42,588 nucleotides of DNA, taken from assembly GCA_001770935.1 (NCBI GenBank), contig MESI01000087.1, forward strand, positions 1-42,588, in the 5' to 3' direction. The translations under genes and the position numbers were made by a program. Below, piece by piece: positions 1 through 8,938 of this stretch (position 1 is its first letter; each line of letters begins with the position of its first letter). The stretch is from Burkholderiales bacterium RIFCSPLOWO2_12_FULL_61_40 (lineage in GTDB: Bacteria > Pseudomonadota > Gammaproteobacteria > Burkholderiales > Burkholderiaceae_C). The notes under the pieces are model-generated. The model made no database searches. It worked only from the letters and a program-made list of their open reading frames with translations, and was not told the origin of the DNA.

Positions 1-1
1 C

Positions 2-82
2 ATTGGCTCTTTGCTGGGCCAATTCAGCGGCGGTGAATGCGAGAACTACATTCGCCACTGCGGCTATTGCCAGTCAGGGTGA
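2..82 (+). CDS. 3' end of an unidentified gene (partial)
   Basis: The frame beginning at base 2 is open from the window edge for 26 codons and stops at TGA 80-82. It encodes a Cys-rich tail containing ECENYIRHCGYC. Third codon positions are mostly G or C, and the frame ends 7 bp before the convergent norF-like stop, a spacing typical of genes in this window. I do not recognise the family. The four-residue-spaced cysteines could bind a metal, but that is only an inference. The alternative is a minus-strand gene starting at the edge, whose first ATG would lie at bases 3-1. Confidence 0.4.
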   Translation: MGSLLGQFSGGECENYIRHCGYCQSG

Positions 83-89
83 ATTCGCT

Positions 90-359
90 CTAGCGCTGCC
101 CGATCCAGTAGGCCAGCACAATCATGCCGGTGACAAAACCCAGCCACCCCACCAGCAGGCGCTTCCAGAGTGCGGGGGCGTGCCGCAGCTCCATGAAGTC
201 GTAGATGACCCACAGCCCTTTGGCTGCGGCCAGGGTAAACATGAGTAACACCGGCGTCATGCCCGCGCTGCCCGACAGGCCGCTTTCACCGAGCCAGAAG
301 GTCGCGCCGGTGGCGATGAGCAAGGCGATCCAGATGCGATTGATGGAATTGTTGAACAT
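90..359 (-). CDS. norF: NorF-like small membrane protein (cytochrome oxidase subunit IV type)
   Basis: An 89-residue protein with three predicted membrane helices: about residues 8-24 (IWIALLIATGATFWLG), 30-50 and 66-86. Size, topology and position directly behind a NorE-like subunit III gene fit the NorF/prokaryotic COX4 family. These accompany nitric oxide reductase or haem-copper oxidases and are thought to help assembly or full activity. The start used is the ATG at 359, 11 bp after the norE-like stop. A longer frame reaches 410 but would overlap norE and adds a non-hydrophobic leader. No norCB genes are visible, so the partner enzyme must be elsewhere or off the left edge. The symbol rests on context and topology. 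Confidence 0.6.
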   Translation of the reverse strand: MFNNSINRIWIALLIATGATFWLGESGLSGSAGMTPVLLMFTLAAAKGLWVIYDFMELRHAPALWKRLLVGWLGFVTGMIVLAYWIGQR

Positions 360-370
360 TCGGTGTTGCG

Positions 371-973
371 CTAGCGCATGACGTAGACCAGCGGGAACAG
401 CACAATCCACAACAGGTCCACCATGTGCCAGAAGGCCGCGCCCGTCTCCAGCGCATGGGTGTCGTGGCTGCCATAGGCGCCCTGCCGGGTTTTGACCAGC
501 AAGATGGCCAGAAACACCATGGCAACGACCACATGCAGAAAGTGAAAGGCCGTCAACATGAGGTAAAACATGTAGAAGGTGTTGGTCGACAGGTCAATAC
601 CCGCATCCGCCTTGGCCGAAAATTCCATGGACTTGAGGCTGATGAAACCGGCGCCACAGACCATGGCGGCCACCAGCCAGCGCACCCCCTGGCCCGACGC
701 GTCGCGCCGGACGGCCTTGACGGCGTGGACCACACACCAGCTCCCCGTGATCAGCAAGACCGTGTTGACGGCGCCGGAGTTCAAGTCCAGGGTACGTTGC
801 GACGCATTGAAGAGTTCCACATCCAGCGCCCGTGCAAAGGCATAAGACAGAAACAAAATCCCGAAGGTGAGCAGCTCCGCCAGGATGATGAGCCACACCG
901 CCAGGTCGCCGGGCAGTCTGGGCGCGTAGCGCTGGGGCTGGAGCTGGGAATAGGTATCAGCGCTTGGGTTCAT
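371..973 (-). CDS. norE: NorE-like haem-copper oxidase subunit III
   Basis: A 200-residue membrane protein of the COX3 superfamily in its short five-helix form, as in NorE. Helices are visible at LAVWLIILAELLTFGILFL, AVNTVLLITGSWCVVHAV, RWLVAAMVCGAGFISL, FYMFYLMLTAFHFLHVVVAM and AAFWHMVDLLWIVLFPLVYV. The family signatures FHFLHV and FWHMVDLLWIVLFPL are intact. NorE is encoded with nitric oxide reductase in denitrifiers and supports its activity; full-length oxidase subunit III has seven helices. The start is the ATG at 973, which overlaps the upstream small membrane gene by 17 bp and suggests translational coupling. A start at 1006 would lie deeper inside that gene. The oxidase or reductase it serves is not in the window. 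Confidence 0.72.
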   Translation of the reverse strand: MNPSADTYSQLQPQRYAPRLPGDLAVWLIILAELLTFGILFLSYAFARALDVELFNASQRTLDLNSGAVNTVLLITGSWCVVHAVKAVRRDASGQGVRWLVAAMVCGAGFISLKSMEFSAKADAGIDLSTNTFYMFYLMLTAFHFLHVVVAMVFLAILLVKTRQGAYGSHDTHALETGAAFWHMVDLLWIVLFPLVYVMR

Positions 974-1298
974 CGCTGTGCGAAACCTCGTACGGATCGG
1001 CCACATAGGCGGGGCCTTTCATCAGCCAGACCACCACACACCCCATCACCACCGTCAGCACCAGCATCCATACAAATACGACCAAGCCGATCATCACAAA
1101 ATCAAACCATTGAATACGACGCGCCAGTTCAGCAGAACTGCTCGCGGTCATGAAAAAACGGGCGGCCCCCGAGAGCAGCGCAGGGAACAGGGTTCCCGCC
1201 ACCGCCACCTTTGGCATCCGTCGCAACAGCACCCACTCAAATCCATAAGGAGTGCGCTGATACCCTGGAAGTTTGTTGAGCCAAGCCACCTGGGCCAT
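957..1298 (-). CDS. Small two-helix membrane protein of the norEF operon, function unknown
   Basis: A 113-residue protein with two predicted membrane helices: VAVAGTLFPALLSGAARFF around residues 30-48 and MIGLVVFVWMLVLTVVMGC around 69-92. The helix hairpin is followed by a short polar tail (ADPYEVSHSDEPKR). It is the first gene of a three-gene operon with norE- and norF-like genes, and its end overlaps norE by 17 bp. The ATG at 1298 is preceded by a purine-rich GGGAGGGG about 10 bp upstream; an upstream ATG at 1376 would add an unlikely Pro/Trp-rich leader. I cannot assign a family. The fixed coupling suggests a role in assembly or electron transfer of the same respiratory complex. Confidence 0.7.
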   Translation of the reverse strand: MAQVAWLNKLPGYQRTPYGFEWVLLRRMPKVAVAGTLFPALLSGAARFFMTASSSAELARRIQWFDFVMIGLVVFVWMLVLTVVMGCVVVWLMKGPAYVADPYEVSHSDEPKR

Positions 1299-1452
1299 TT
1301 TACAAGTAGGCCCCTCCCATGGCGGCAAAAGCCTGGGTGGGTACCCATGCCACCAAGGCGGTTTTAGGGTCTCCATCGCATCAACTGCAACGGACTTTGC
1401 CAGCGCGGTATCGGTGCCAGATGTACCTGAAAGTTGCTAGACTCCCCAGACG

Positions 1453-4041
1453 ATGAACCAGATAGTTCGCCTCTTACAGCGATGCCCTGCGCGCCAATGG
1501 ATGCTGGCGCTGTTCGTCTTTCTGGGCACCGCCGCGCTGGCAGCAACGTGGATCAGCCGCTCGGAGCAACAGGAGCGTTCCGAAGCCCAGGCGCGGGCCG
1601 CCGATCTGGCGGCAGACCATGCACAGTCACTGCAGCGCGGCATTGAACGCGCCCTGTCCGCCACCTACGCCATCGCCGCCTTGGTTCGCCAAGGCCAGGG
1701 CGTTTTGCCGGATTTCGAAGCGGTGGCGACAGAAATGCTGCCGTTTTATCCAGGCATTGCGGCGCTCGGGCTGTCGCCGGGGGGTGTGATTCGCCATGTG
1801 GCGCCTTTGGTCGGCAATGAAAAAAGCATTGGATTCAACCAGTTGAAGGACATTGCCCAAAACAAGGAGGCCATCATTGCCCGTGACACCGGCAAACTCA
1901 CGCTGGCAGGCCCGCTCAAGCTGACCCAGGGGGGACTGGGTGTTGTCGGTCGATTGCCCATCTTTCTGAATGGTCCGCGAGAGCGCAAAGAGTTTTGGGG
2001 GTTTACCTATGTCACGCTGCGCTTTCCACAAGCACTGGATTCCGCGCGTTTGCCACTTCTGAGCGAGCGTGGCTACGCATTCGAGCTGTGGCGCACCGTG
2101 CCGGATACGGGAGCTCGGCAAACCATTGAAGCCTCCGGCAATACCGCTCTTGACTCTCCCGTGGAGCGCACGCTGGAGTTGCCCAATGGACTTTGGACCC
2201 TGAGTATCGCCCCCGCCAATGGCTGGGGTGACCCGGGCCGGGTGGCACTCAAATCGGCCTTTGGGCTGCTGGTTAGCGTGCTCATGGCTTACCTGGCCTG
2301 GTTGCTCCAGGCCATGCGCATACGCGATGGTCAACTGGAAGCCGAGGTCCAGCAACGCACAGCAGAAATTCTGGCCACCCAGCAACACCTGGAAGCCACG
2401 ATCCAGGCGATACCGGACTTGCTTTTTGAGATGGGGCTGGACGGGCGCTATTACAGCTCACACTCCCCTCACGCAGAATTACTGGCCCGTCCGTCCGAAG
2501 AACTGCTGGGCAAAACAGTCCATGATGTCCTGCCTCCGCAGGCCGCTCAGGTGGTCATGTCGGCCCTGCAGGAGGCCAACGACAAAACATGGTCTACGGG
2601 CAAACAATTTCAATTGCCTCTGGATATTGGAACCCATTGGTTCGAACTCTCGGTCGCGCGCAAGGCCGCGGTGCCCGGAGAAACAGCACGTTTTGTGGTG
2701 CTGTCCCGCGACATCACCCAGAACAAGGAGGCAGACGAAAAAATAGGGCTGCTGGCCCACTTTGATGCCCTCACCGGCCTGCCCAACCGCGCCTTGCTGG
2801 CCGACCGCTGCCAATCGGCGCTGCACGCCGCGCAACGCAATGCCAGTTCGGTGGCGATCGTGTTTCTGGATCTGGACCATTTCAAGAACGTCAATGACTC
2901 CCTGGGGCATCGGGTGGGCGACGAACTGCTGGTTGCGCTGGCGATGCGGCTCAAAAATGCCGTGCGCGACCAGGACACCGTGTCCCGCCTGGGGGGTGAT
3001 GAATTTATTCTGGTGCTGCCCGACACCGACGCCGCAGGAGCGGCACACGTCGCCGAAAAGCTGCTGCAGTCCGCTTTGCGCCCCTTTCAAATTGAACAAC
3101 ATGAACTGACCATCACGCCCAGCATCGGGATTGCCGTCTATCCCAGCGATGGCCATGACTTTGACACCCTGTCGCGCTGCGCCGATGCAGCGATGTACCA
3201 CGCCAAACAGAATGGGCGCAACAACTACCGTTTTTTTACCGCCGAAATGCAGGCCCGCTCGGAACGAGCCCTGACCCTGGAAAATGCATTGCGGCGCGCT
3301 TTGGAGCGTGACCAGTTGAGCCTGCACTACCAGCCGCAAATGTCCGTGGCGCACGGTCGCATCATTGGCGCGGAGGCCCTGTTGCGGTGGAATCACCCGG
3401 AACTGGGCATGGTGTCACCGGCCGAGTTCATCCCCGTGGCAGAGAGCAGTGGAATGATTTTGCCGATCGGGGAATGGGTGCTGCGCACCGCCACCCGGCA
3501 ACTCAAAGCCTGGATTGATGCCGGTGTGCCACCCTTCACCATGGCCATCAACCTGTCGTCCGTGCAGTTTCGCCATGCCGACTTGCCCCATTTGGTCACC
3601 ACCATTTTGGAAGAAGCGCAATTGCCAGCGCATCTGCTGGAGCTCGAACTCACCGAAGGTGTCGCCATGACCGACCCGCAGGGTGCCATTGCCGTCATGA
3701 ACAATTTGCACCAGCGCGGCGTGCGCATGTCCATTGACGATTTTGGCACCGGCTATTCCTCGCTGAGCTACCTGAAGAAATTCCAGGTCTACAAGGTCAA
3801 AATCGACCAGTCCTTTGTGCGCGACATCACCGAGGACCCCGACGACAGGGCCATTGTGGGCGCCATCATTTCCATGGCCGCCAGCCTGGGCATGCAAACC
3901 ATCGCCGAAGGTGTGGAAACCCAGGGTCAGCTGGCCTTTTTACAGGAAAAAGGCTGCACCGAAGTGCAGGGCTATTACTTCAGCCGACCGGTGCCGCCAG
4001 AACAATTTTTGGCGTTTCTGCGTTCACAGCTTCTTCTGTAA
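1453..4041 (+). CDS. Membrane CHASE-PAS-GGDEF-EAL c-di-GMP turnover protein
   Basis: An 862-residue inner-membrane sensor that can make and degrade cyclic di-GMP. Order: helix 1 about 17-35; periplasmic CHASE-like sensor about 70-250 (VGNEKSIGFNQLKD); helix 2 about 266-286; coiled linker; PAS about 312-425; GGDEF domain about 435-600 with GGDEF at 514-518 and the inhibitory RxxD (RDQD) at 505-508; EAL domain about 605-860. The EAL domain keeps E641-A-L, DDFGTGYS from 762, K783-I-D and EGVET from 819. Both catalytic sets look intact, so it may be bifunctional with one activity dominant. The gene is monocistronic, divergent from the norEF operon, and its 3' end overlaps the convergent acetyltransferase by 18 bp. 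The Shine-Dalgarno before ATG 1453 is weak. Confidence 0.93.
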   Translation: MNQIVRLLQRCPARQWMLALFVFLGTAALAATWISRSEQQERSEAQARAADLAADHAQSLQRGIERALSATYAIAALVRQGQGVLPDFEAVATEMLPFYPGIAALGLSPGGVIRHVAPLVGNEKSIGFNQLKDIAQNKEAIIARDTGKLTLAGPLKLTQGGLGVVGRLPIFLNGPRERKEFWGFTYVTLRFPQALDSARLPLLSERGYAFELWRTVPDTGARQTIEASGNTALDSPVERTLELPNGLWTLSIAPANGWGDPGRVALKSAFGLLVSVLMAYLAWLLQAMRIRDGQLEAEVQQRTAEILATQQHLEATIQAIPDLLFEMGLDGRYYSSHSPHAELLARPSEELLGKTVHDVLPPQAAQVVMSALQEANDKTWSTGKQFQLPLDIGTHWFELSVARKAAVPGETARFVVLSRDITQNKEADEKIGLLAHFDALTGLPNRALLADRCQSALHAAQRNASSVAIVFLDLDHFKNVNDSLGHRVGDELLVALAMRLKNAVRDQDTVSRLGGDEFILVLPDTDAAGAAHVAEKLLQSALRPFQIEQHELTITPSIGIAVYPSDGHDFDTLSRCADAAMYHAKQNGRNNYRFFTAEMQARSERALTLENALRRALERDQLSLHYQPQMSVAHGRIIGAEALLRWNHPELGMVSPAEFIPVAESSGMILPIGEWVLRTATRQLKAWIDAGVPPFTMAINLSSVQFRHADLPHLVTTILEEAQLPAHLLELELTEGVAMTDPQGAIAVMNNLHQRGVRMSIDDFGTGYSSLSYLKKFQVYKVKIDQSFVRDITEDPDDRAIVGAIISMAASLGMQTIAEGVETQGQLAFLQEKGCTEVQGYYFSRPVPPEQFLAFLRSQLLL

Positions 4042-4524
4042 AAACTGCGCATGCCCCATGGCGGGGTCCAGTTGGTAATTGGCAAAACCAACGCGTTCGT
4101 ACAGGCGTATGGCGCCCGCGTTGCCCTGCAACACCTCCAGCGTCAGTTTGCACGCCCCACGCTCCCTGGCCATTTCTTCCACCAATGCCAGCATGCGCTC
4201 GGCAATGCCTTGCCCACGGTAACTGCCCAATACCGCCACATCATGGACGTTGACCAAGGGGCGGCAGGCAAAGGTGGAAAACCCTTCAAAGCAGTTGACC
4301 AAACCCACGGGGGTTGTCTCATCGTCCCCGGCAAACGCCAACACACTGAAGGCCTGCGGGCAGGCCGCAAGGCTGGACACCAAATTGGCTTTGGCGTAAT
4401 CACTCAGCGCTTGCGCCCCTCCCATGGGATCACGGGCATAGGCATCCAACAATTCCACCAATGCCTGGGCATGGCGGGGATTGGTATAGTCGGCACGGCA
4501 CACACGAATCGGGCTGGACTCCAT
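4024..4524 (-). CDS. GNAT-family N-acetyltransferase
   Basis: A 166-residue protein of the GCN5-related acetyltransferase superfamily. The acetyl-CoA binding motif A is visible as VLGSYRGQGIAERML (R/Q-x-x-G-x-G/A pattern). The C-terminal motif LEVLQGNAGAIRLYERVGF carries the usual Asn and Tyr positions. It transfers an acetyl group from acetyl-CoA to an amine, but the substrate cannot be read from sequence. It starts 2 bp after the glmM stop, so it is probably the last gene of ftsH-folP-glmM-GNAT. GlmM supplies glucosamine-1-phosphate, which GlmU acetylates, but nothing here ties this protein to that step. The 3' end overlaps the convergent GGDEF-EAL gene by 18 bp. Confidence 0.85.
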   Translation of the reverse strand: MESSPIRVCRADYTNPRHAQALVELLDAYARDPMGGAQALSDYAKANLVSSLAACPQAFSVLAFAGDDETTPVGLVNCFEGFSTFACRPLVNVHDVAVLGSYRGQGIAERMLALVEEMARERGACKLTLEVLQGNAGAIRLYERVGFANYQLDPAMGHAQFLQKKL

Positions 4525-4526
4525 GT

Positions 4527-5885
4527 TCAGACCCTCAAGGTGTCGGCAATACGCTGCGCACAGGCTTGGGCCTGGTCCGCATTGCGGGCTTCCACCATCA
4601 CACGCACCAAAGGTTCGGTGCCGCTGGCACGGATCAGCACCCGGCCCGTATCCCCCAACTCGGCCTCCACGGCCTGGGTGGCGGCCGTCAAATTCAGACT
4701 GGCCTTCCAGTCCTGGCCGGGTTGGAGGCGAACATTAATGAGAATCTGCGGGAAAAGGGTCACATCCGCCAGCAATTCCGCCAGAGTTTCGCCACTGCGT
4801 ATGCAGGCCTGCAAAACCTGCAAGGCCGACACAATGCCATCCCCCGTGCTCTGTTTGTCCAGCGCCAACAAATGACCGGAACCCTCCCCACCCAGCAGCC
4901 AGCCACGCTTCTTCAACTCTTCCAGAACGTAGCGGTCTCCGACGTTGGCGCGCACCAGTTCCACGGCGCTGGCTTTCAGGGCCAGTTCCACCGCCATATT
5001 GGTCATCAAAGTCCCTACCACGCCGGGAATGGCTTCACCGGCCCGCTTGCTGACCACCTTGCCGCCGCGGGAAAGCCGCTCTTTCACCATCAGGTAAAGG
5101 ATTTCATCCCCATTGAACAGGCGCCCCTCGGCATCGACCAATTGCAAGCGGTCGGCATCACCATCCAATGCAATTCCATAATGTGCACCATGGGCTTTGA
5201 CCGCCGCAACCAGCGCCTGCGGATGGGTCGCACCCACTTCATGGTTGATATTCAAACCATCAGGGGCGCAACCGATGGTGACCACTTCGGCACCCAATTC
5301 ATGGAACACCTTGGGAGCCACCTGGTAGGCCGCACCATGCGCACCATCCACCACAATCTTGACGCCCTTGAGGGTGAGGTCATTGGCAAAGGTGCTTTTG
5401 CAGAATTCAATATAGCGCCCTGCAGCATCGTCCAAGCGGCGGGACTTGCCCAGATCGGAGGACGCTGCCCACACCGGGGGTTGCTCCAACGCAGCCTCCA
5501 CGGCCAGTTCCCACGCATCCGGCAACTTGCAGCCCTGCGCACTGAAGAACTTGATGCCGTTGTCTGCAAAAGGGTTGTGGCTCGCACTAATGACCACACC
5601 CAGTGACGCACGCAGGGTGCGGGTCAAATAGGCCACGCCGGGCGTGGGCAATGGCCCCAACAACACCACATCTACCCCCGCGGAGTTAAAACCGCTTTCC
5701 AAGGCACTCTCCAGCATGTAGCCGGATATGCGGGTGTCCTTGCCGATCAGCACCGTGGGGCGGGATTCGGTTTGTTTGAGCACCCGTCCCACCGCATGCG
5801 CAAGGCGCAGAACAAAGTCAGGGGTGATAGGCGCTTGCCCCACCGTACCGCGAATTCCATCGGTTCCAAAATACTGTCGTTTCAT
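4527..5885 (-). CDS. glmM: Phosphoglucosamine mutase
   Basis: A 452-residue enzyme that interconverts glucosamine-6-phosphate and glucosamine-1-phosphate on the route to UDP-GlcNAc for peptidoglycan and lipid A. All four alpha-phosphohexomutase signatures are present: the phosphoserine loop VVISASHNP with catalytic Ser102; the Mg-binding DGDAD at 241-245; the sugar-binding GEGSG at 333-337; and the phosphate-binding RASGTEP at 419-425. The N-terminus [13 protein letters not shown] is typical of GlmM. Length matches the family (about 445). It lies 8 bp after folP with an AGG-rich ribosome site, and the acetyltransferase follows 2 bp later. The folP-glmM order downstream of ftsH is the same as in enterobacteria. 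Confidence 0.98.
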   Translation of the reverse strand: MKRQYFGTDGIRGTVGQAPITPDFVLRLAHAVGRVLKQTESRPTVLIGKDTRISGYMLESALESGFNSAGVDVVLLGPLPTPGVAYLTRTLRASLGVVISASHNPFADNGIKFFSAQGCKLPDAWELAVEAALEQPPVWAASSDLGKSRRLDDAAGRYIEFCKSTFANDLTLKGVKIVVDGAHGAAYQVAPKVFHELGAEVVTIGCAPDGLNINHEVGATHPQALVAAVKAHGAHYGIALDGDADRLQLVDAEGRLFNGDEILYLMVKERLSRGGKVVSKRAGEAIPGVVGTLMTNMAVELALKASAVELVRANVGDRYVLEELKKRGWLLGGEGSGHLLALDKQSTGDGIVSALQVLQACIRSGETLAELLADVTLFPQILINVRLQPGQDWKASLNLTAATQAVEAELGDTGRVLIRASGTEPLVRVMVEARNADQAQACAQRIADTLRV

Positions 5886-5893
5886 ACCCTCAC

Positions 5894-6790
5894 CTACCTT
5901 GCAGATTGTTGTTGATCATGGCCTGCCGCTTGCATGGCAGCCCATACTTTCAGTGCCTGTACCGTCTCTTTCACATCATGCACCCGCACTACACTGGCAC
6001 CATGCTGAACCGCAAGCAAGGCTGCCGCAACGCTGGGGGCCATGCGGTCATGGACATCCAGTGTCGCGACCGACGCCAATGACGTCTGGGTCACGGCAGC
6101 CAATGAAGATTTGCGGGACCAGCCCGCCAACACCGGGTAGCCCAGAGACAAAAGTTCTTGTTGGCGGGCCAGCAGGGCAAAATTTTGCGCCACGGTTTTT
6201 CCAAACCCAATTCCCGGATCAATACAGATGCGGGCCTTTTCGACTCCTAGCCCTTGCAAATCGAGCGTAGCGCGCTCTAAAAATGAGAGCACCTGAGCCA
6301 GCACATCACCCTCCATGGGCGCCACCTGCATGGTCTGGGGCTCGCGGTGCATGTGCATCAGGCACACGCCGCAGCTTTTGTGGGCCGCCACCACCGACCG
6401 GGCGTCCAAGCCGTCAGCCGCGTCTTTCCAGCGTAGCGCCCACACGTCATTGATGATGTCGACGCCCAGGTCCAGCGCGGCTTGCATCACTTGCGGCTTG
6501 TAGGTATCCACCGACACCGGCACCCCCAAAGTCACGGCATGGCGCACGACGGGCAGGAGGCGGGACAACTCTTCCTCCAACGACAGCGCCAACGCCCCCG
6601 GTCGGGTCGATTCACCACCTATGTCCAGGATGTTCGCACCATCGTGAAGCAGTCGCTCGCAGTGCGCCCGCGCAGCATCATGGGAGGCATGCAGACCGCC
6701 GTCCGAAAAAGAATCGGGTGTCACATTCACAATGCCCATGACCTGGGGGACTGCCAAATTGATGACTGAACGGCTCACTTGCCACTGCAT
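5894..6790 (-). CDS. folP: Dihydropteroate synthase
   Basis: A 298-residue folate-pathway enzyme joining p-aminobenzoate to 6-hydroxymethyl-dihydropterin pyrophosphate; it is the sulfonamide target. Signatures: [15 protein letters not shown] near the N-terminus, [11 protein letters not shown] (pterin/phosphate loop), [18 protein letters not shown] and AGWSRKSS. The start is the ATG at 6790, with GAGGT 6-7 bp upstream. A longer open frame to 6955 runs back through the ftsH terminator and is rejected. The gene lies 77 bp beyond ftsH, with an intrinsic terminator between them, so part of its transcription may be ftsH readthrough or come from a separate promoter. Copy f of the dispersed 50-bp repeat (6241-6292) lies inside the coding region around the [16 protein letters not shown] segment. 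Confidence 0.97.
   Translation of the reverse strand: MQWQVSRSVINLAVPQVMGIVNVTPDSFSDGGLHASHDAARAHCERLLHDGANILDIGGESTRPGALALSLEEELSRLLPVVRHAVTLGVPVSVDTYKPQVMQAALDLGVDIINDVWALRWKDAADGLDARSVVAAHKSCGVCLMHMHREPQTMQVAPMEGDVLAQVLSFLERATLDLQGLGVEKARICIDPGIGFGKTVAQNFALLARQQELLSLGYPVLAGWSRKSSLAAVTQTSLASVATLDVHDRMAPSVAAALLAVQHGASVVRVHDVKETVQALKVWAAMQAAGHDQQQSAR
6241..6292 (-). repeat. Dispersed ~50-bp repeat, copy f (diverged, inside folP)
   Basis: The plus strand shows AGCCCTTG, then GCGTAGCGCGCTC, then AAAAATGAGAG. This follows the order of elements in the repeat's reverse orientation (AGCCCTTG ... GC..GCAGCTAT..AAA). It is more diverged than copies a-e, so membership is likely but not certain. Confidence 0.4.
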
Positions 6791-6823
6791 GGATTGACCT
6801 CGGTTGCGATGGTGCGGTTGCGA

Positions 6824-6850
6824 AGCAAAACGGGGCACAAGGCCCCGTCT
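6824..6850 (-). terminator. Intrinsic terminator after ftsH
   Basis: On the minus strand a 7-bp stem ACGGGGC/GCCCCGT (plus positions 6830-6836 and 6842-6848) closes a 5-nt loop and is followed by four T residues. It sits between the ftsH stop (6868) and the folP start (6790), so it may set the ratio between these two genes. Confidence 0.72.
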
Positions 6851-6867
6851 TCTTTGGATCGAATGGT

Positions 6868-8784
6868 TCAGGCCACCGTGGGTGCTGCATCGGTAGCCAC
6901 TGCGGCGCCACCACCACTGCTGTTGCCACCAGAACTGGGAGCGCGCGGCGTCCAATCCTTGGGCGGGCGTGGCTCTTTACCTGCCATGATGTCGTCGAGC
7001 TGGTCGCTGTCGATGGTTTCCCACTCCAGCAAGGCTTTGGCCATAGCATGCATCTTGTCCTTGTTTTCCTCAATCAGCTTGCGGGCCAGGGAATACTGCT
7101 GGTCAATGATCCTACGCACCTCCAGATCGACCTTCTGCATGGTCTGCTCGCTCATATTGGTGGTCTTGGTGACCGAACGGCCCAGGAAAACCTCGCCCTC
7201 ATTCTCGGCATACACCATAGGTCCCAAGGCGTCGGTCATGCCATAGCGGGTCACCATGTCACGCGCAATATGGGTTGCGCGCTCAAAATCATTGCTGGCA
7301 CCGGTGGTCATCTGGTTCATGAACACCTCTTCGGCAATCCGGCCACCAAACAGCATGCTGATCTGGTTGAGCATGAACTCGCTGTCGTACGAGTAGCGGT
7401 CCTGCTCAGGCAGGCTCATGGTCACGCCCAAGGCACGGCCACGCGGAATGATGGTGACCTTGTGCACCGGGTCGCACTTGGGCAGCATCTTCCCGATCAG
7501 TGCATGGCCCGACTCGTGGTAAGCCGTGTTCTTGCGCTCCGACTCTGGCATCACCATGCTCTTGCGCTCAGGACCCATCTGGATTTTGTCCTTGGCTTTC
7601 TCAAAATCCTGCATTTCGACCACACGTGCGTTACGGCGGGCCGCCATCAAAGCCGCTTCATTGCACAAATTGGCCAAATCAGCGCCCGACATACCAGGCG
7701 TGCCGCGTGCAATCACGCTGGCACTGATGTCCTGGCCCAAGGGAACCTTGCGCATGTGCACGTTCAGGATCTGCTCGCGGCCCCGAATGTCGGGCAGCGT
7801 TACATAGACCTGGCGGTCAAATCGCCCCGGACGCAACAGCGCAGCGTCCAAAATGTCGGGCCGGTTGGTGGCTGCCACCACGATCACGCCGACATTGGTT
7901 TCAAAACCGTCCATCTCCACCAGCATCTGGTTCAGCGTTTGTTCACGCTCGTCATTGCCGCCGCCCAAACCGGCACCACGCTGACGGCCTACGGCGTCAA
8001 TTTCGTCGATGAAAATGATGCAAGGCGCATTCTTTTTGGCGTTCTCGAACATGTCGCGCACACGGGAGGCACCCACGCCTACAAACATCTCGACGAAGTC
8101 TGAGCCAGAAATGCTGAAAAATGGCACCTTGGCTTCCCCGGCAATGGACTTGGCCAACAGGGTCTTACCGGTTCCGGGTGGCCCCACCAGCAGCAGGCCA
8201 CGGGGAATACGGCCACCCAACTTTTGAAACTTGCTTGGGTCTTTCAGGAAGTCAACCACTTCCTTGACTTCTTCCTTGGCTTCATCACAACCGGCCACAT
8301 CGGCAAAAGTTACGGTGTTGGTGTTTTCGTCCAGCAGACGTGCCTTGCTCTTGCCGAAACTGAATGCCCCGCCTTTACCGCCGCCCTGCATCTGGCGCAT
8401 GAAGTACACCCATACCCCGATCAGCAGCAGCATGGGCCCCCAGCTAACCAGCAGGGTCATCAAAAGAGAACCTTCTTCGCGGGGCTTCACGTCGAACTTG
8501 ACGCCGTTATTGATCAGATCGCCCACCAAACCGCGGTCCAGATAGGTGGCCATGGTCTTGACTCTGCGATCATCGGTGGTGACCGCCAAAATCTCGGTGC
8601 CCCCCTGCCCCTCTTGAATGAGGGCGCTCCTGATACGTTTGCCACGCACCTCTTCCAGGAAATCGGAGTAACCCAGCGTACCCGCCCCTGCCGTACCATG
8701 CGAGTCAAATTGTTTGAACACGGTGAAGAGCACGAGCGCAATCACCAACCAAACTGCAATTTTCGAAAACCACTGATTATTCAA
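6868..8784 (-). CDS. ftsH: ATP-dependent zinc metalloprotease FtsH
   Basis: A 638-residue membrane AAA+ protease that degrades membrane proteins and regulators such as LpxC in enterobacteria. Two membrane helices (about 8-25 and 108-129) flank a periplasmic domain. Then come Walker A GPPGTGKT (201-208), Walker [12 protein letters not shown], the second region of homology with arginine finger RPGRFDRQ, and the zinc protease motif HESGH (423-427). The start chosen is TTG 8784: GGAG lies 6 nt before it, and the product then begins [12 protein letters not shown] as is usual for the family. A TTG at 8796 would overlap that Shine-Dalgarno. A strong promoter lies at 8888-8917. The C-terminus is a Ser/Gly/Ala-rich tail. 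Confidence 0.97.
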   Translation of the reverse strand: MNNQWFSKIAVWLVIALVLFTVFKQFDSHGTAGAGTLGYSDFLEEVRGKRIRSALIQEGQGGTEILAVTTDDRRVKTMATYLDRGLVGDLINNGVKFDVKPREEGSLLMTLLVSWGPMLLLIGVWVYFMRQMQGGGKGGAFSFGKSKARLLDENTNTVTFADVAGCDEAKEEVKEVVDFLKDPSKFQKLGGRIPRGLLLVGPPGTGKTLLAKSIAGEAKVPFFSISGSDFVEMFVGVGASRVRDMFENAKKNAPCIIFIDEIDAVGRQRGAGLGGGNDEREQTLNQMLVEMDGFETNVGVIVVAATNRPDILDAALLRPGRFDRQVYVTLPDIRGREQILNVHMRKVPLGQDISASVIARGTPGMSGADLANLCNEAALMAARRNARVVEMQDFEKAKDKIQMGPERKSMVMPESERKNTAYHESGHALIGKMLPKCDPVHKVTIIPRGRALGVTMSLPEQDRYSYDSEFMLNQISMLFGGRIAEEVFMNQMTTGASNDFERATHIARDMVTRYGMTDALGPMVYAENEGEVFLGRSVTKTTNMSEQTMQKVDLEVRRIIDQQYSLARKLIEENKDKMHAMAKALLEWETIDSDQLDDIMAGKEPRPPKDWTPRAPSSGGNSSGGGAAVATDAAPTVA

Positions 8785-8887
8785 GCGAAGCTCCAATACA
8801 GGCGCAATAAGAAATACTTTGCGTACTTGAGTCCCATTTTAGGCGTTTCAAGACACAAAGCACGCGATATTCAGGTTTTCAGCCACA

Positions 8888-8917
8888 AAGATAGAAGGGT
8901 ATCCAGGGATTTGTCAA
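8888..8917 (-). promoter_or_regulatory. Sigma-70 promoter of ftsH
   Basis: On the minus strand a perfect -35 TTGACA (8917-8912) is followed after 18 bp by TATCTT (8893-8888, 4/6 match). The predicted transcription start is near 8881, giving a leader of about 97 nt before the TTG start of ftsH. The element lies just beyond the rlmE stop, so ftsH need not rely on rlmE transcription. Confidence 0.65.
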
Positions 8918-8938
8918 ACCCCGAAGAATAAACCTTGA

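Noticed and set aside
1340..1420. Possible FNR/NNR (TTGAT-N4-ATCAA) box upstream of the norE-like operon
   Set aside because: Only the left half-site TTGAT is present on the minus strand; the right half reads TGGAG, so it is not a credible site.
6791..6955. N-terminal extension of folP by 55 codons
   Set aside because: It would be translated through the ftsH terminator and is Trp/Gln/His-rich, unlike any dihydropteroate synthase; ATG 6790 has a good ribosome site.
8797..8890. Heat-shock (sigma-32) promoter for ftsH, from CTTGAA near 8850
   Set aside because: No CCCCAT-like -10 follows at the required spacing, while a good sigma-70 promoter exists at 8888-8917.
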